Below are positions 30,003 through 41,485 of a DNA stretch of 64,000 bases, piece after piece. The notes beneath the pieces were generated by a model. It had not been told where the DNA came from. It searched no databases and saw only the letters and a program-made list of their open reading frames with translations. This stretch comes from Asterias amurensis. Taxonomy: Eukaryota; Echinodermata; Asteroidea; Forcipulatida; Asteriidae. The stretch covers positions 6,071,501-6,135,500 of the forward strand of contig NC_092665.1 of assembly GCF_032118995.1 (NCBI RefSeq), in the 5' to 3' direction. Each line of letters starts with the position of its first letter. The stretch's first letter is position 1. The position numbers and the translations under genes were made by a program.

Positions 30003-31190
30003 ATGAAGATTACCATAGCAACAGTGACCCTTCTTCTTGGTATTTTGCAAGTTCCGTTCATGGTGGCTAAAACAGCCGTTTCACCTGATCCGGAGATAAC
30101 GTGTAACTCCTGCTGCCGGGGCCCAGCCGGTATACCGGGAATTCCCGGGTCAAATGGGAACCATGGTCAAGGGCTTGTAGGGTCCCCTGGTGAGGTAGGT
30201 CAACCCGGGGCTAAAGGAGACATGGGGTCAGATGGACTAGTTGGTGAGCCAGGCGCTAAAGGGGATACTGGACTTAAGGGAGATCAAGGAGTCGGTCAAC
30301 CAGGGAAACAAGGACCTCTAGGTCTGCCTGGGATGAATGGTCTGAATGGGGAGAGAGGTAAACCTGGACCAGCTGGACAGACCGGCGAAGCAGGTGAGCC
30401 CGGGGGAAATGGAGACATCGGGTCAGATGGACTGGTTGGGGCGCCAGGCGCTAAAGGGGATCATGGACTGAAGGGAGAGCAAGGAGTCGGTCAACAGGGC
30501 AGAAAGGGACTTCGAGGTCTGTCTGGGATGAATGGTCTGAAGGGGGAGAGAGATGAACCTGGACCAGCTGGACAGACCGGCGAAGCAGGTGAGCCCGGGG
30601 GAAATGGAGACATCGGGTCAGATGGACTGGTTGGTGCGCCAGGCGCTAAAGGGGATCATGGACTGAAGGGAGAGCAAGAAGTCGGTCAACAGGGCAGAAA
30701 GGGACTTCGAGGTCTGTCTGGGACGAATGGTCTAAAGGGAGAGAGAGGTGAACCTGGACCAGCTGGACAGACTGGTGAAGCAGGTGAATGTAGTACGCGA
30801 CGGTCCGCCTTCACTGCAGTGAGGAATACCGCCTTCAACCCTCTATCCGACTATGATCCTCTGCCCTTTGAAGAGTTACTGTTTTCAGAGGAAGGGACTG
30901 ATTTCAACTTGAATAACGGCGCGTTTACGTGTAATGTGCCTGGGGTATATGTATTTATGTTCTCAGTCCGGAAACCACCAAGTGGGTCTTACCTATATGT
31001 CATGCTGAGGAAGAACGATAACACCATTGTCATAGGGTATGTAAACGATACAGATTATCATCAAGTGAGCAGCAGTGCAGTAATTCCCCTGCACTATGGA
31101 GATCAAGTTCACTTAGCTGTACGCGGTTCAGTACATAGTAACTCTGACCATCACACGTCTTTTACTGGGTTCCTGCTGTACGAAATCTAA
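30003..31190 (+). CDS. Secreted collagen-like C1q-domain protein, unit B
   Basis: The product has 395 residues. Residues 1-22 (MKITIATVTLLLGILQVPFMVA) form a signal peptide. CNSCC at 34-38 is suited to interchain disulphides. Residues 40-262 are a Gly-X-Y stalk. C1q head 264-395 has AFTAVRN, FTCNVPGVYVFMFSV, SSSAVIPLHYGDQVHL and FTGFLLYEI. Known C1q-family proteins trimerise and bind microbial or self ligands as soluble pattern receptors; an immune role here is inferred. The stalk holds two exact 65-residue repeats (131-195, 196-260), each with a one-residue register slip at GVGQQG. Two stalk glycines are replaced (Asp184, Glu226), which the C paralogue keeps. A poly(A) signal AATAAA is at 31310-31315. 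The coding part is a single exon. Confidence 0.93.
   Translation: MKITIATVTLLLGILQVPFMVAKTAVSPDPEITCNSCCRGPAGIPGIPGSNGNHGQGLVGSPGEVGQPGAKGDMGSDGLVGEPGAKGDTGLKGDQGVGQPGKQGPLGLPGMNGLNGERGKPGPAGQTGEAGEPGGNGDIGSDGLVGAPGAKGDHGLKGEQGVGQQGRKGLRGLSGMNGLKGERDEPGPAGQTGEAGEPGGNGDIGSDGLVGAPGAKGDHGLKGEQEVGQQGRKGLRGLSGTNGLKGERGEPGPAGQTGEAGECSTRRSAFTAVRNTAFNPLSDYDPLPFEELLFSEEGTDFNLNNGAFTCNVPGVYVFMFSVRKPPSGSYLYVMLRKNDNTIVIGYVNDTDYHQVSSSAVIPLHYGDQVHLAVRGSVHSNSDHHTSFTGFLLYEI
30393..30782 (+). repeat. 195-bp coding tandem repeat, two copies (unit B stalk)
   Basis: The copies 30393-30587 and 30588-30782 each encode GEPGGNGDIGSDGLVGAPGA onward to GPAGQTGEA. A diverged half-related unit precedes them (30198-30392). 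The repeat length is an exact multiple of three, so copy change keeps the frame and alters stalk length. Confidence 0.95.
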
Positions 31191-32932
31191 ATCAAACATA
31201 AAAACACACGGAAACGTTTTACTGTTTTATATAACGCTTTATGTGTTTCGAAATACAATAATCACCTAGTTAATTGTGTTTAGATGGGGCAGTTTGTTTA
31301 GATGAATATAATAAATTAGCAGTTGTCTTGATGCATGTAGGACAATTAGTTTGATTAAAAACGTTATGTTTTAGAGCGTGGTATTGCAAACGTGTTTATT
31401 GTGACGAAAACATTAAAATGTGTTGTTTTTTCTGTCACGTTAATAGTGCGATAAATATCAGTTCCTTTTTTTTTTCATCACATCTTCGGGAAAATTTTAT
31501 ATTTCTACCGAGGGTGCAATGATGAGTCCTTGAAACGACTCTACGACATTCATTTTCCAAAACTAATATGCACAATAAAACTACGCAATAAAAAACCGAC
31601 AGTTTAGTTAATAGTAGATACAAACATATAATAACTTTATATTCCTTGATGAAATTCATTATGGCCGCCGGTTATACCGGCAATTTTTATTCAACTATTT
31701 TAAGTTGGTGGAAAAGGCTGTACCCTGTTGAAGCAACAAAATACAAATAATTCACCTAACAACTGGTAACAGTTGTCTTATGTTGATATATTATGATATT
31801 AAACAAATAATGATAACTTCTGATCTAAAGGTCATAGCGTTTTAAAGTTCCTGGAAAACATTTCTTTTGTGTCTTCCTTTCCCGAACACGTCTCAATATT
31901 GTGAAATATATAACTCTTTCTCGTAGATTTGCGTGAGTTTGTTTATGTCTGTACAGCGATTGGTTTAACCGTCAAAACGGCATGAAACCAATCTTGCTGT
32001 ATCAAGAAGGTTTACCAACAAAAAAGCACCATCTTACTGTGAATTTGGATAATACAATTTTCCTCATGAGCTGGTTACACAACATTGCATTTTATCTTGA
32101 TCTCCCTTACTACATAAAAGTGTCGTTGGCAGTAAAATTAAACAAAAAACATTAGAGGTCGTCGAAACCACTTGTGTTTAATGTTTGCATTAACGTTAGA
32201 ATACATGACATAATATTTGATACATATATTGCTACAAATCGTTATTTCTCAACAAACTGTTAATCATTATTTTAGTGTGATACGTTAAGATATATATCAT
32301 AGTTCTAGAAATAGTGTATTTTTGTTTAAATAATTACATTTTAAGGAATAAACATTGACGTAATATCAGTCGATCGTTTTGTTTTTTATTCCGTTTGTAT
32401 ATATAATGAGTTTTTAAATATCATTACTGCTTAACACAGTTTACGAGCTAAACAATTTCCCTAACATTGTTTTTCTAATTTTTCAAAAACTACAGCACCT
32501 CAGCAAGTAATTGTTAATGAGAAACGGTCTACTATCTTTGAACAGTGTCAGTTTAGTGTAAATCAGTGAACAGTGTGTTTCTGTCCTTCTACAAAAAAGT
32601 ATCCGAACCCTTAAATTTGAAATCATCAGACTCAAGTTGTTATGTCAAATAGTTCAGAGCACGTTTTTTTGAAATGACACATGTATAATAATAATTGCTA
32701 TACAACAGCTTGCCCCGCACAATTAAGTGATGTTAAGCATTATTTTCTTATAGGCATGAATTTTATAAGTTGTACAAGCTCATCAGCCCTTCCCAGTGAT
32801 GCTAGATGAGACCGGTTGGGTCGAGCAAATCGGTCCAAGTGCCTCATTCAAAAGCACATGGATTGACTGACTTACGCACTTTCGAATTGGACATAAACCC
32901 GAACAATTAAACCCTTGTCACCTCTCCATGTA
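31191..32932. other. 3' flank of the C1q gene, unit B, no further gene seen
   Basis: AT-rich DNA homologous to 55670-57883 in C. TTAA at 32138-32141 is the empty target site of the MITE found in C at 56671-57056. No conserved frame was found. Confidence 0.6.
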
Positions 32933-33232
32933 CACGTTCGTTTGGCTTCCCTTGGTCGACCCCGGTCTGCCCCGGTACGTTCGAATAGTTTTAATGTCAT
33001 TCCAGGGGTTGACCCGGGTCAGCCTCCAGTGCCCTGCTTGTGGAGTGGGTCAACTGGGGGCGACTCGAGGTGCATGCCGTCACCACGAGAGGGCGAGTGT
33101 GATCGTTCGATTAGCTCTTGTCAGGGGCTCACCCGAGTAAACACCGCGGGGTCGACCAAGGGAAGCTAATCCCTATGTAGCCTGAACATCTGACGTCATT
33201 CTTCCAGGCTCGTGAATAACGCCAGAGACCGG
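32933..33232. mobile_element. CGTTCGTTTAGCTTCCC-type element plus half palindrome, unit B
   Basis: 32933-33172 has inverted ends CTTCCCTTGGTCGACCCCGG and CGGGGTCGACCAAGGGAAG. 33181-33232 (CCTGAACATCTGACGTCATT to GAATAACGCCAGAGACCGG) is a half-copy of the palindrome family of 20505-20655. Several long-TIR families cluster here. Confidence 0.7.
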
Positions 33233-33283
33233 CACCAAAACCGGCGTGTAGTTTCACCTTTGACCTCCCTCTTTTTACATAAA

Positions 33284-33656
33284 GGGTGCGTTCGTTTAGC
33301 TTCCCTGGGTCGACCCCGATGTGGCGTATTTTTTTTTCCAGGACGAACGTGGGCACACAATTACCCCACGTTCGTCCTCGAACCTGGACAAAAACCCAGA
33401 CACATCATCACGTGAGCCTTCCCGTGGTGACGTCGGTGTACCTCGGGTCAGCCCCAAGAGCCCCACTTGTGGATTGTGTCACTCAGGGCTGACCCGAGGT
33501 GCACCGACGTCACCACGGGAAGGCTCACGTGATGATGTGTCTGGGGGGTTTTCCAGGTTCGAGGACGAACGTGGGATAATTGTGTGCCCACGTTCGTCCT
33601 GGAAAAAAAAATACGCCACATCGGGGTCGACCCAGGGAAGCTAAACGAACGCACCC
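33284..33656. mobile_element. Giant near-perfect palindromic transposon, unit B
   Basis: The arms of about 170 bp (33284-33455 and 33486-33656) are almost perfectly complementary, with a roughly 30-bp loop. The ends are GGGTGCGTTCGTTTAGCTTC and its complement. CATAAA flanks both sides (33278-33283 and 33657-33662), a likely 6-bp target duplication. Unit C carries a single CATAAA at the equivalent place (about 60097-60102), the empty site. No protein is encoded. Confidence 0.9.
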
Positions 33657-33662
33657 CATAAA

Positions 33663-34500
33663 TACGCGAAGACTGGCGGCAGTGCTGCATGTACTGTAGG
33701 GGCATGGAAAGCTCATGTCACTGCACGTATCCAATGACTGTATCCAATTGAATCGCTGGATCGAGCTGCGGGGACCTGTCTTTTTCCTTGCGGATAACAG
33801 ACAGGGGCCCAGTCTAATCCCTATGTAGACGGCAAACTGTAAGAAAATATACGTAGAGGGCGCTGTGGCTCTGTGGTGTTATTTAATTGGGAATACATTT
33901 ACAAAGCGCCCTCTATGTATAAATTTATAAAAAATGTACAATGTGAGGTGTGTACAGATCCAAACGTTGGTTGTGTGTGTGCTCGCGAACACCATTTTCT
34001 TGGAAACCAGGGGGATAAGAATTACAAAGCCCCCTTTGGCTTCTATTTACTACAAACGTACAGTGTGCGGTGTTGATACCCAGACTACAATCCCGGTCAT
34101 ATCTCTTTGGGCCCCTGCCCCCTTTCAATGTTGGTTCCGATTGCCGGTCCTCTGGGTTACATTCAACATTGAGATGGGGACGGACGGGGGCAGGGGAAAC
34201 GATGTTTATTGTCAGTGGGAAGTGGACAGGGAATGGTTTTATATAACGTAGGAATTGGCATTTTGGCTGGGACTGTAGGCCCCGTTGCCGGAGGAACAAA
34301 ACTCGTCGTATTTGACTGGCGACCGAACATGTTTTCTTAATGCCTCCTCCTGGGTTCCCCAGGCTGGTAGGGGCCGCAGTTAAGGAAGAGCCGGAGTACT
34401 ATTGATTTTCTAGGAGATTCTGATATCGATACGGTCTGAAGCAGATTTAATCAACAGAGGGTAACTTGGTACTTAGTAGATTTTCCTCCTGAAGCTTCCG
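33663..34500. other. Non-coding conserved segment, unit B (repeat fragments)
   Basis: 33820-34330 is about 95% identical to 60710-61210 in C. Small inverted pieces (GTAGAGGGCGCTGT and GCGCCCTCTATG) suggest a short MITE at 33855-33925. Frames on both strands are open for about 100 codons in both units, but they carry no recognisable motif. Confidence 0.5.
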
Positions 34501-36501
34501 CTGGGGAACTTAACAAGGGTGCTTTCAGAAGAAACGACAATGGTCACCGCTCACTGTAAGAGAAGGAAACTATCTCCAAGGGACAAAATCTCCTGCCACT
34601 CGCAATTCAAGGGCCGCGCGCAGTTCTCCAGGACTAGGCGCCTAGATGGGTTGCCGGCGTCTCAGTGGAATCAGTACTGCCGGAGATTCTTTCCCGTTTG
34701 ATAAACTAACATGGGCTGAGTGGGGGTGATTTAACAGAGAGCGCTATCGCAAGTAGTTTGTAACAAGTTTGCCGTATAACTTTTTTTACTATTAACATCT
34801 CTCCGTTGCTCATTACCAAGTAAGGCTTTTATGCTTACAATTATTTGTTGAATTTTGAGAGGTATTAGAAAATGCTTCAAAACAACATAATTTAGCCATT
34901 AACTTATGGTTTGGTGTAACGTACCCCAGAAAAGGTGTCTTCAAATTAAAATCCTCAGTTTGTTGAAAAAAAGTTGTTAAAGCTTGACTTAAGTAGTGTA
35001 GTAAAACGTTCGTGTAAAAAGCAATACACAACTGGCCTTATGTTGCTTTATGTGCTTGCAAATGAGTCTGTTCTGACAAAATACATTAAAATTGACAATG
35101 TATTTTTTTTTTACCTTGTTTGAGGTAACATTTTAATTTAAAATTTAATAAATGTCTGTTCAATGATAAAAAGCGAAACTACCATTGGAGTTTCGAGCCA
35201 AGGGGGCAATGATGTGTCATAGAAACAATTAGGTGAATATTTTTGCTCGAATAAGATGAAAATGTCATGTTTATTTAAACAAAACTAACTTCGGTGTGCT
35301 AGTGTAGTCAACACATTCACTTTGCTTACCAATCGGGCACTTCGAGCCGGATGGTGGCGAATTACTTCTTCCTTTTAATTTGTTTAAGTTTACAGTATTT
35401 AGTGATTGGTAACTGTAAATGTAATCATTCGATAACATGTTTTTTGGGATTGATAAAAAGTGATCAGACAGAAACAAAATCACACTAAAATTGCACGCAC
35501 GTTAATCTCCCCAGCTGATGGCTCTGTGGTGCCCGGAAGCTCAGTGGTGACCTTATCATCGTGATACTTACACGGTCTATTGGAGGGAAATGGTTGATCA
35601 CCCTGGGGAGCCCCATGTGATCTTGACGTCACATTTGAAACAATATTTACAAACTAGGGGGGGGGGGCGGTCGAACACACACACTAAGCCCACAATAACA
35701 TCCGAGTATTATAAATAACGCCCTCTGTTGGTCTAACAATTTTGAAGCCTTAGTTTTAACCATAGCTTTAATCTCCTATAATTAGGAAAGGCGAGAGTCA
35801 AAGGTTTCCGATGACACCATAATGTACGTAGGGGTGTACCGAACAACGAAACTGCGAGGAATACAAATCAGCGATACTTCGCGCTATGTAGAAATAAAAG
35901 GGGCACAAATGAAACAAAAGTACGTTTACTTAACAAAAACATGTTTTTTTTTATAACTTCATGACTAAAATTAAGTTATCTAAATATTGACCATGAAAAT
36001 ATAGATCCTAAAGAAGTAGAACAAAAAACATTGTTACAAAAAAGAATCTCTCCACAACGACCCCTTCCACATGTAACCGTCCATTGCACGCTAAAGCATT
36101 GCGCGAAATTTTACTCATTTTCACAGAGCGGGTCACTGGTCTCTGGCTACCACGGCGAACAAGTATATGGACAAGGCAAGGAAACACCAGGGCTACGTTA
36201 ATAATAAAGATCGCAGGTTCATAAATGTCCAAATAATTTGTTTTCGTGATTTGTTTTCATCAAATATTAAACTAAAATGTATCCAGCCAGTTTCTCATTT
36301 AGGCCTGGCGTTCTTTTTGTTTGTTTTTATCTGTATGGTTCAAAAGTGATATTGCTGAAAAAAAGTCGGTCTGATTTAAGCGGTTGTAAAAAAAGTTAAC
36401 AGATGTCATGTTTTGGGTTGTTTGTTTTACTGTTTGCAAACACTATAATCTTGGCTGTCTTTGCTACAAACTGGACAAAATACATTCATTGAATTTCTTT
36501 T
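34501..36501. other. Region between the C1q gene and ALP, unit B
   Basis: This is homologous to 61430-63999. Compared with C, about 560 bp are missing at about 34770, where C has a TTAA MITE and junction-like DNA. A possible minus-strand Cys-rich exon at about 36059-36143 carries a stop in B but is open in C. A run of 9 G lies near 35658. No convincing gene is seen on the plus strand. Confidence 0.5.
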
Positions 36502-36749
36502 TCAATCTATAAACTTCCGTACGAAAGAAAACAACAGTAAAGCCAAAATGGAATTTGGTCCAGTAGAGGGCGCCCCATTGTGGCAGTTTAACCCGGAAGC
36601 ATATCTGACCACGTGGGCAATGTAGTGCTGTTCATGTTACCCGTGAATAAGATGCGACATTGGTCCATTGGCGTAAATAGTGACGTCCTCTCCACCATGA
36701 GTCTCTGAATCAATTGGGACAAGCCCTGGATGGTGAAAATCGTCAGCCT
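36502..36749 (-). pseudogene. ALP: ALP exon 10, unit B, with internal TAA
   Basis: It encodes EADDFHHPGLVPIDSETHGG, EDVTIYANGPMSHLIHG, then TAA (36637-36639), then still-clear HEQHYIAHVVRYASGLNC and the tail GPNSILALLLFSFVRKFID before TGA at 36502-36504. The well-kept tail past the stop indicates that the stop is recent. The window end in unit C aligns to 36486, just short of this exon. Confidence 0.88.
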
Positions 36750-37484
36750 CTGCACAAACAAATAATAAAACAATGTTTATCACAATACAAGTAAAATAAT
36801 TGTTTACACAAGTTAATGATTAACTCTATGAAATGGCAAAGGGGCACTTTCCCTTGGCAAAATCGTGTTTGCAAAAACTTCCCTGTAACTTTGCCAAGTT
36901 ATATGTTTAAGATTTAACATATTTCAAAAAGTCTGCATATACTCGGATTTAATTTTACTGAATGGTGTACCTGAGTGGTATAAACCAACACTCAAAGTAA
37001 TCAATTGGAGCTTTACCTGTGTTGGTATCCGTCAGATTCCGTCTCGAACCAGTACTTTTGAAGCTGTTTAACTCCTCAATTCCTCCAGGGCCGTTTGCAT
37101 ATGAGAGTGTTGTAAATGGCAAACCGTCATTCATCAGACCTTGACGTTTATGCAAAACCATTTTGTTGTAATTAGAATTTAAATATGAATGGTTTGACGA
37201 TGAATCACCACTCATTTATAGAAAACTGAGAAGCTTGCACAACTTGTTAACATTACTTACTGGTCAGAATTCAGTCTGCATTCGGGTAACTTAACGGAGT
37301 TTACTTTTTGTTTCAAAACATAATCAAGCTGCAGTCTACAAACAATTGGATTTATCGAGAGATATAGCCCTTTGAAAAAAGGGAAGTAAATAAATAATAA
37401 TAGTTAGAAACAGTCTCTCTTTAAATTCATCGTATACTATTTTGCATACAAATGATATTTTGAAAGATATAGCTTTTAACTGTT

Positions 37485-38620
37485 CTAAGACAATGGCACT
37501 ATTGGTAATTGTCAAAGACAATAACATATCAAACGTCGAAGTTGCGAGATAATAATGAAAGAAAAAACACCCTTGTCACACGAAGTTGTGTGCTTTTAGA
37601 TGCTTGATTTCGATACATCAAACTCTAAGTCTGAGGTCTCGAAATCAAATTCGTGAAAAATTACTTCTTTCTCGAAAACTACGTTACTTCAGAGGGAGCC
37701 GTTTCTCACAATGTTTTACACTATCAACAGCTCTCCATTACTCGTTACCAAGTAAGGTTTTATGCTAATAATTATTTTGAGTAATTACCAATAACAATAA
37801 CATAACATAACAATTAATATTTATAAGGCGCTATTCCATCAAGATCATAGCGCACTAGAAAGAAATTAACTTGGAAAAAGGTGAGTATTAAGGACTTTAC
37901 GAAAAGCAGACAGAGTATTAGATTCCCTAATGGCAGTTGGGAGATTGTTCCAAATCATTGGCCCAGCCACACTGAAAGCCTTCTGATCTAAAACTTTGTT
38001 TGCTCGGGGAACATTCAAGCGAGTGATGTCAAGTGGGGACCGAAGAAATCGTGGAGGAGTGTAATGTGACAGTTAAGTGGTAACAATGAGGTGTAGTTTT
38101 GTTAAAGCATAAAAACGAGAAGAGCAATCTTAAAATGGATTCGTTCTCTAATTGGTAGCCAATGAAGTTCCCTAAGTGATGGGGTAATAATATGTTCTCT
38201 CAAGGGTGTGGAACATATTAAACGACCTGCACTATTTTGTAGTCTTTGAACTCTGTCCAATTCATATGACGTTGCACCAAATAAAAGGAGATTGCCATAG
38301 TCAATACGAGAGAGGACTAAAGCTCTGACAACATGATTGAGAGTATCCTTATCCAGGTACCGTTTGATTCTCCCTAAGTTACGTAATTGAAAATGTATTG
38401 ATTGGCAGAGGCTAGAAACTTGCTTGCTCATTGTCATATGCGAATAAAATTTTATTCCTAAGTTGCTGACAGAATCAGTAGGGTCAATCGATGTATCACC
38501 CATATGCAAAGATATCTTCGGCAGTTTCTTAAGGTTTTGGGGAGTACCAAGCACAATGACCTCAGTTTTATTTTCATTGAGCTTAAGCTTGTTAGAAGTC
38601 ATAGTGTCCACTGCCTTTAA
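37485..38620. mobile_element. TTAA MITE interrupted by a LINE, unit B
   Basis: MITE parts 37485-37791 and 38602-38620 flank LINE 37792-38601. It is orthologous to 12447-13573. Confidence 0.85.
37792..38601 (-). mobile_element. CR1/L2-like LINE 3' fragment, unit B
   Basis: The minus frame 38102-38611 is open for 169 codons: TSNKLKLNENKTEVIVLGTP, then VSNLGIKF, then LVLSRIDYGNLLLFGA, then LHWLPIRERIHFKIALL. This is the thumb and C-terminal part of a reverse transcriptase. The sister copy in A has a frameshift near its start. It is 5'-truncated, the usual fate of LINE insertions. Confidence 0.88.
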
Positions 38621-38645
38621 AGTTATAATTGTGGATGAAACTTAC

Positions 38646-38846
38646 CTCCCCTGCCGAGAATTGGACTACCACGATCAGTTGCTCCTCCTATAGAGAGTAC
38701 ATGGCTATGGTCGGCAGTTACAATAAATAAAGTCTCCATTTCATTGGTCATTGACATCGCCTTGGCTACAGCCTTATCCATTGCAATGGTATCATGCAGG
38801 ACGTGGTAGGCTAACCCGTCATGATGCGCATGGTCAATTCGGCCAC
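38646..38846 (-). pseudogene. ALP: ALP exon 8 (metal-site exon), unit B
   Basis: 201 bases, intact, encoding GRIDHAHHDGLAYHVLHDT through VTADHSHVLSIGGATDRGSP. It differs from the A copy at only a few positions. It is the best marker for finding the third ALP copy outside the window. Confidence 0.92.
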
Positions 38847-38953
38847 CTTCGTGTATAAAACCAAGATAGTATGATTTATTTGTGTTTGAATTATTGAAAC
38901 TTGATGAAAAAATCTGGTAGTGTGTGTCTTGTTCGTGAAGATTGTTGTATACC

Positions 38954-39120
38954 TTTATCACGCTGTCACCACCTTGGTCATGTTCCCTGTTTCCATAATT
39001 ACAGTAATGAATGCTAATATTCTTTGCGCAAACATGGCACGAGGCTATTATTTCGTCCAGCCTCAGTTTGGTTACAATGAGTTTGAATGGAGTAAAATCG
39101 GGATGGCCACACCGTGACAA
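38954..39120. mobile_element. TTTATCACGGTGTGG MITE, unit B (single copy)
   Basis: The ends CTTTATCACGCTGTCACC and GGCCACACCGTGACAAAG are inverted. Unit A has two adjacent copies. Confidence 0.7.
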
Positions 39121-39535
39121 AGCAACATCATAGACGGAGTTTTTGTCAACCAAGATTTTAAAACTAGGAAAATACATAAATACTAAGATAACAAACGTTG
39201 GCCCTAGTTTTTAAGAATGTTCGTTTGCAACCAATTGGGATGTATTCATTTTTAATTACAAGTTTGCAGCAATGTCTACTTTGGTGACAAAATCTAGTAG
39301 GTCGGTTGATGTTTTGCTATTATTCGGCCGTCCATGCCAACCTGCGTGGTTTAGTTAGCAACAATGAAAATACATACAACCTGTGACTGAACAGTGGCAT
39401 CAAAGAGACAATGCAAATACTCCATAAAACGAGGTTTCAGATTGTCAATGATTTTCTTAGCCACATAAGTAAGAGGTAGGGCCTAACGACAAGCTCTTGC
39501 GAAACAGCAGCAATGACACAAAGGGCTCATGTAAC

Positions 39536-39971
39536 CTTGTCCAAGGCTCTTTACGCAAGCACCGGCCCGCTCTGAATTCACGAACTGCATAGATACTATA
39601 CTGCACGGTATATAACAGTACTTAATACCGTGGGGTCGAAGCATGGTTTTTCGAGATTGTTGTACCTCATACAACGAGGCTGAAACTAGACTCTATGGCC
39701 GAGTTCGTGCGGTGTGTTCTTGGATGCTCATGAACAAGTATGGTTAGCTGTTCTTGTTTCGTCCGCTCAAACGACGATTAAATAGAGCGCCACAAAAAGT
39801 GATTGGGTCTGGTCATGTGACTACGCAGTAGGTCAGTCAATATAGGCTGTTTTTTTTTAAATTGGAAACTTGACAAAAGAAAAAAGTATTGTTATGTGCC
39901 GTGCGGTGTAGTATCTATGCAGTTCGTGAATTCATAGCGGGCCGGTGCTAGCGTAAAGAGCCTTGGACAAG
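39536..39971. mobile_element. Long-TIR MITE, unit B
   Basis: Arms as in 14655-15086. In B the right arm ends exactly at GCCTTGGACAAG, whereas A has about 48 extra bases after it. Confidence 0.8.
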
Positions 39972-40402
39972 CCTGTATGTTGTAATAATAACTTACCCTC
40001 AACCATAAGGAAGAACCCGTCTTTGTCCTTCTGAAGTATCTCAATGGCCTTTTCTACCATCTCAGACAATGAGGGCTCAACCCCTACGTCATTCATTCGG
40101 TTACCTTCAAATTGCATATGACTGGGCTCAAACAAACCTGAAAGGTAAGCTAAGTTAATTCAACTGTCAAATAAAAGTTTCTATATTAAATCGTCCTGGT
40201 AAGTTTTTAAGTTCAAACCTACGCCTTTTCACTTTTCCGTGAATAAATCAGATAGTCAAAGGTTTCCTCCCTCCCTATGACTGCTTCCTATTAAGACGGA
40301 CACGTAATATTATTGTGATATAATAAACAAAAAACTGAGTGCAAACAAAGTAATGTAATGCTGTACAACCAATAATTTTAGGTTTGCTTGAATATAAAAC
40401 GT

Positions 40403-41009
40403 GTTAAATACACTGGAGACCTTTGGTAACTGTCAAAGACCAGTCTTCACTTGGTATATCTTAACATATGCATCAAATATTACAAACCTGGAGCGCGTTT
40501 TGGCGACCCTAACCAGAAACATGTTTGAGCTTTGGTTATTGGTCGAGCGTGTTCGGTTGAACCGCTGTTCCGACCAAACCGTAACCGACTTGTTGGCTCG
40601 GTTAGGCTTGGTTTTAAGATGGCGGACTCTAAAAACTAACGGAAAACGTACTGAAATTCTTTTAAAAATGAAATACTTTGAAGCATAACAATTAAATAAT
40701 GTTGATAAAATTACAAAGACAAAGTTCCATTCCTCGATAATAAAATCACGGCAATATATTTTGAGAACATAAATTTGCAAGAGATGTACCTTCGTCATGA
40801 ACTGTTTCTGGTTACCGACCCGTTTTCGCGTAGCTCTCTGAAATTTTTTCGGTCAGTGAATTTGACGTCAGCAACTTGTTTCTGGTCGGGGTCGCCAAAA
40901 CACGCTCCTGTTAAAATTTGAGCTCAATTGGTCGTCGAACTTGCGAGATAATAATGAAAGAAAAAACACCCATGTCACACGAAGTTGTGTGCTTTCAGAT
41001 GCTTGAACT
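40403..41009. mobile_element. TTAA MITE with inserted GGAGCGCGTTTTGGCGACC element, unit B
   Basis: The inner element occupies 40490-40909 with inverted ends as in A. Between the ends is a secondary phrase (GGTCGAGCGTGTTCGGTTGA). No coding capacity. Confidence 0.8.
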
Positions 41010-41485
41010 CTGGATCAACGGCACCTAGCCTAAAGCCCAAGCCAAATAAGTGACACAACCTTCGATACCAAAATGAAACCCTCTATAAGCCCACATCCTG
41101 GACCTATTTACATGAACATTTAGCCCAAGATTTATGCGGCGTAAAGGTTGTAGGCACAACCATGTTCCGAACGACATGCCTTGGTTATGGCTGTGCCATA
41201 CAGACGATTGATTGTACTTGTTCAAATTGGTACATAAAACATCAACTCACCTAAAAGGTTGTCAGTTTCAAGCGGATTGACGTCTTTAAATTGTTCCAAA
41301 TTCCACACGTACTTGTTGTTTTTATATTGTCTTTACCTGCTTGCCATTCGTCTTAAACAAAACATAATATTGTAAAACAACTAGTGAAACAAATAATTGC
41401 TTGATTGTTATAGTTCTACAAGAACACAAAATTTTAAAAGAACATAAACAGACAAGAATAAATAAGGTGAACAGATTAATGACCA

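Noticed and set aside
33212-33734. Multiple 60-107 codon ORFs on both strands
   Set aside because: All lie in the giant palindrome, where each arm mirrors the other, so open frames appear in pairs by structure.
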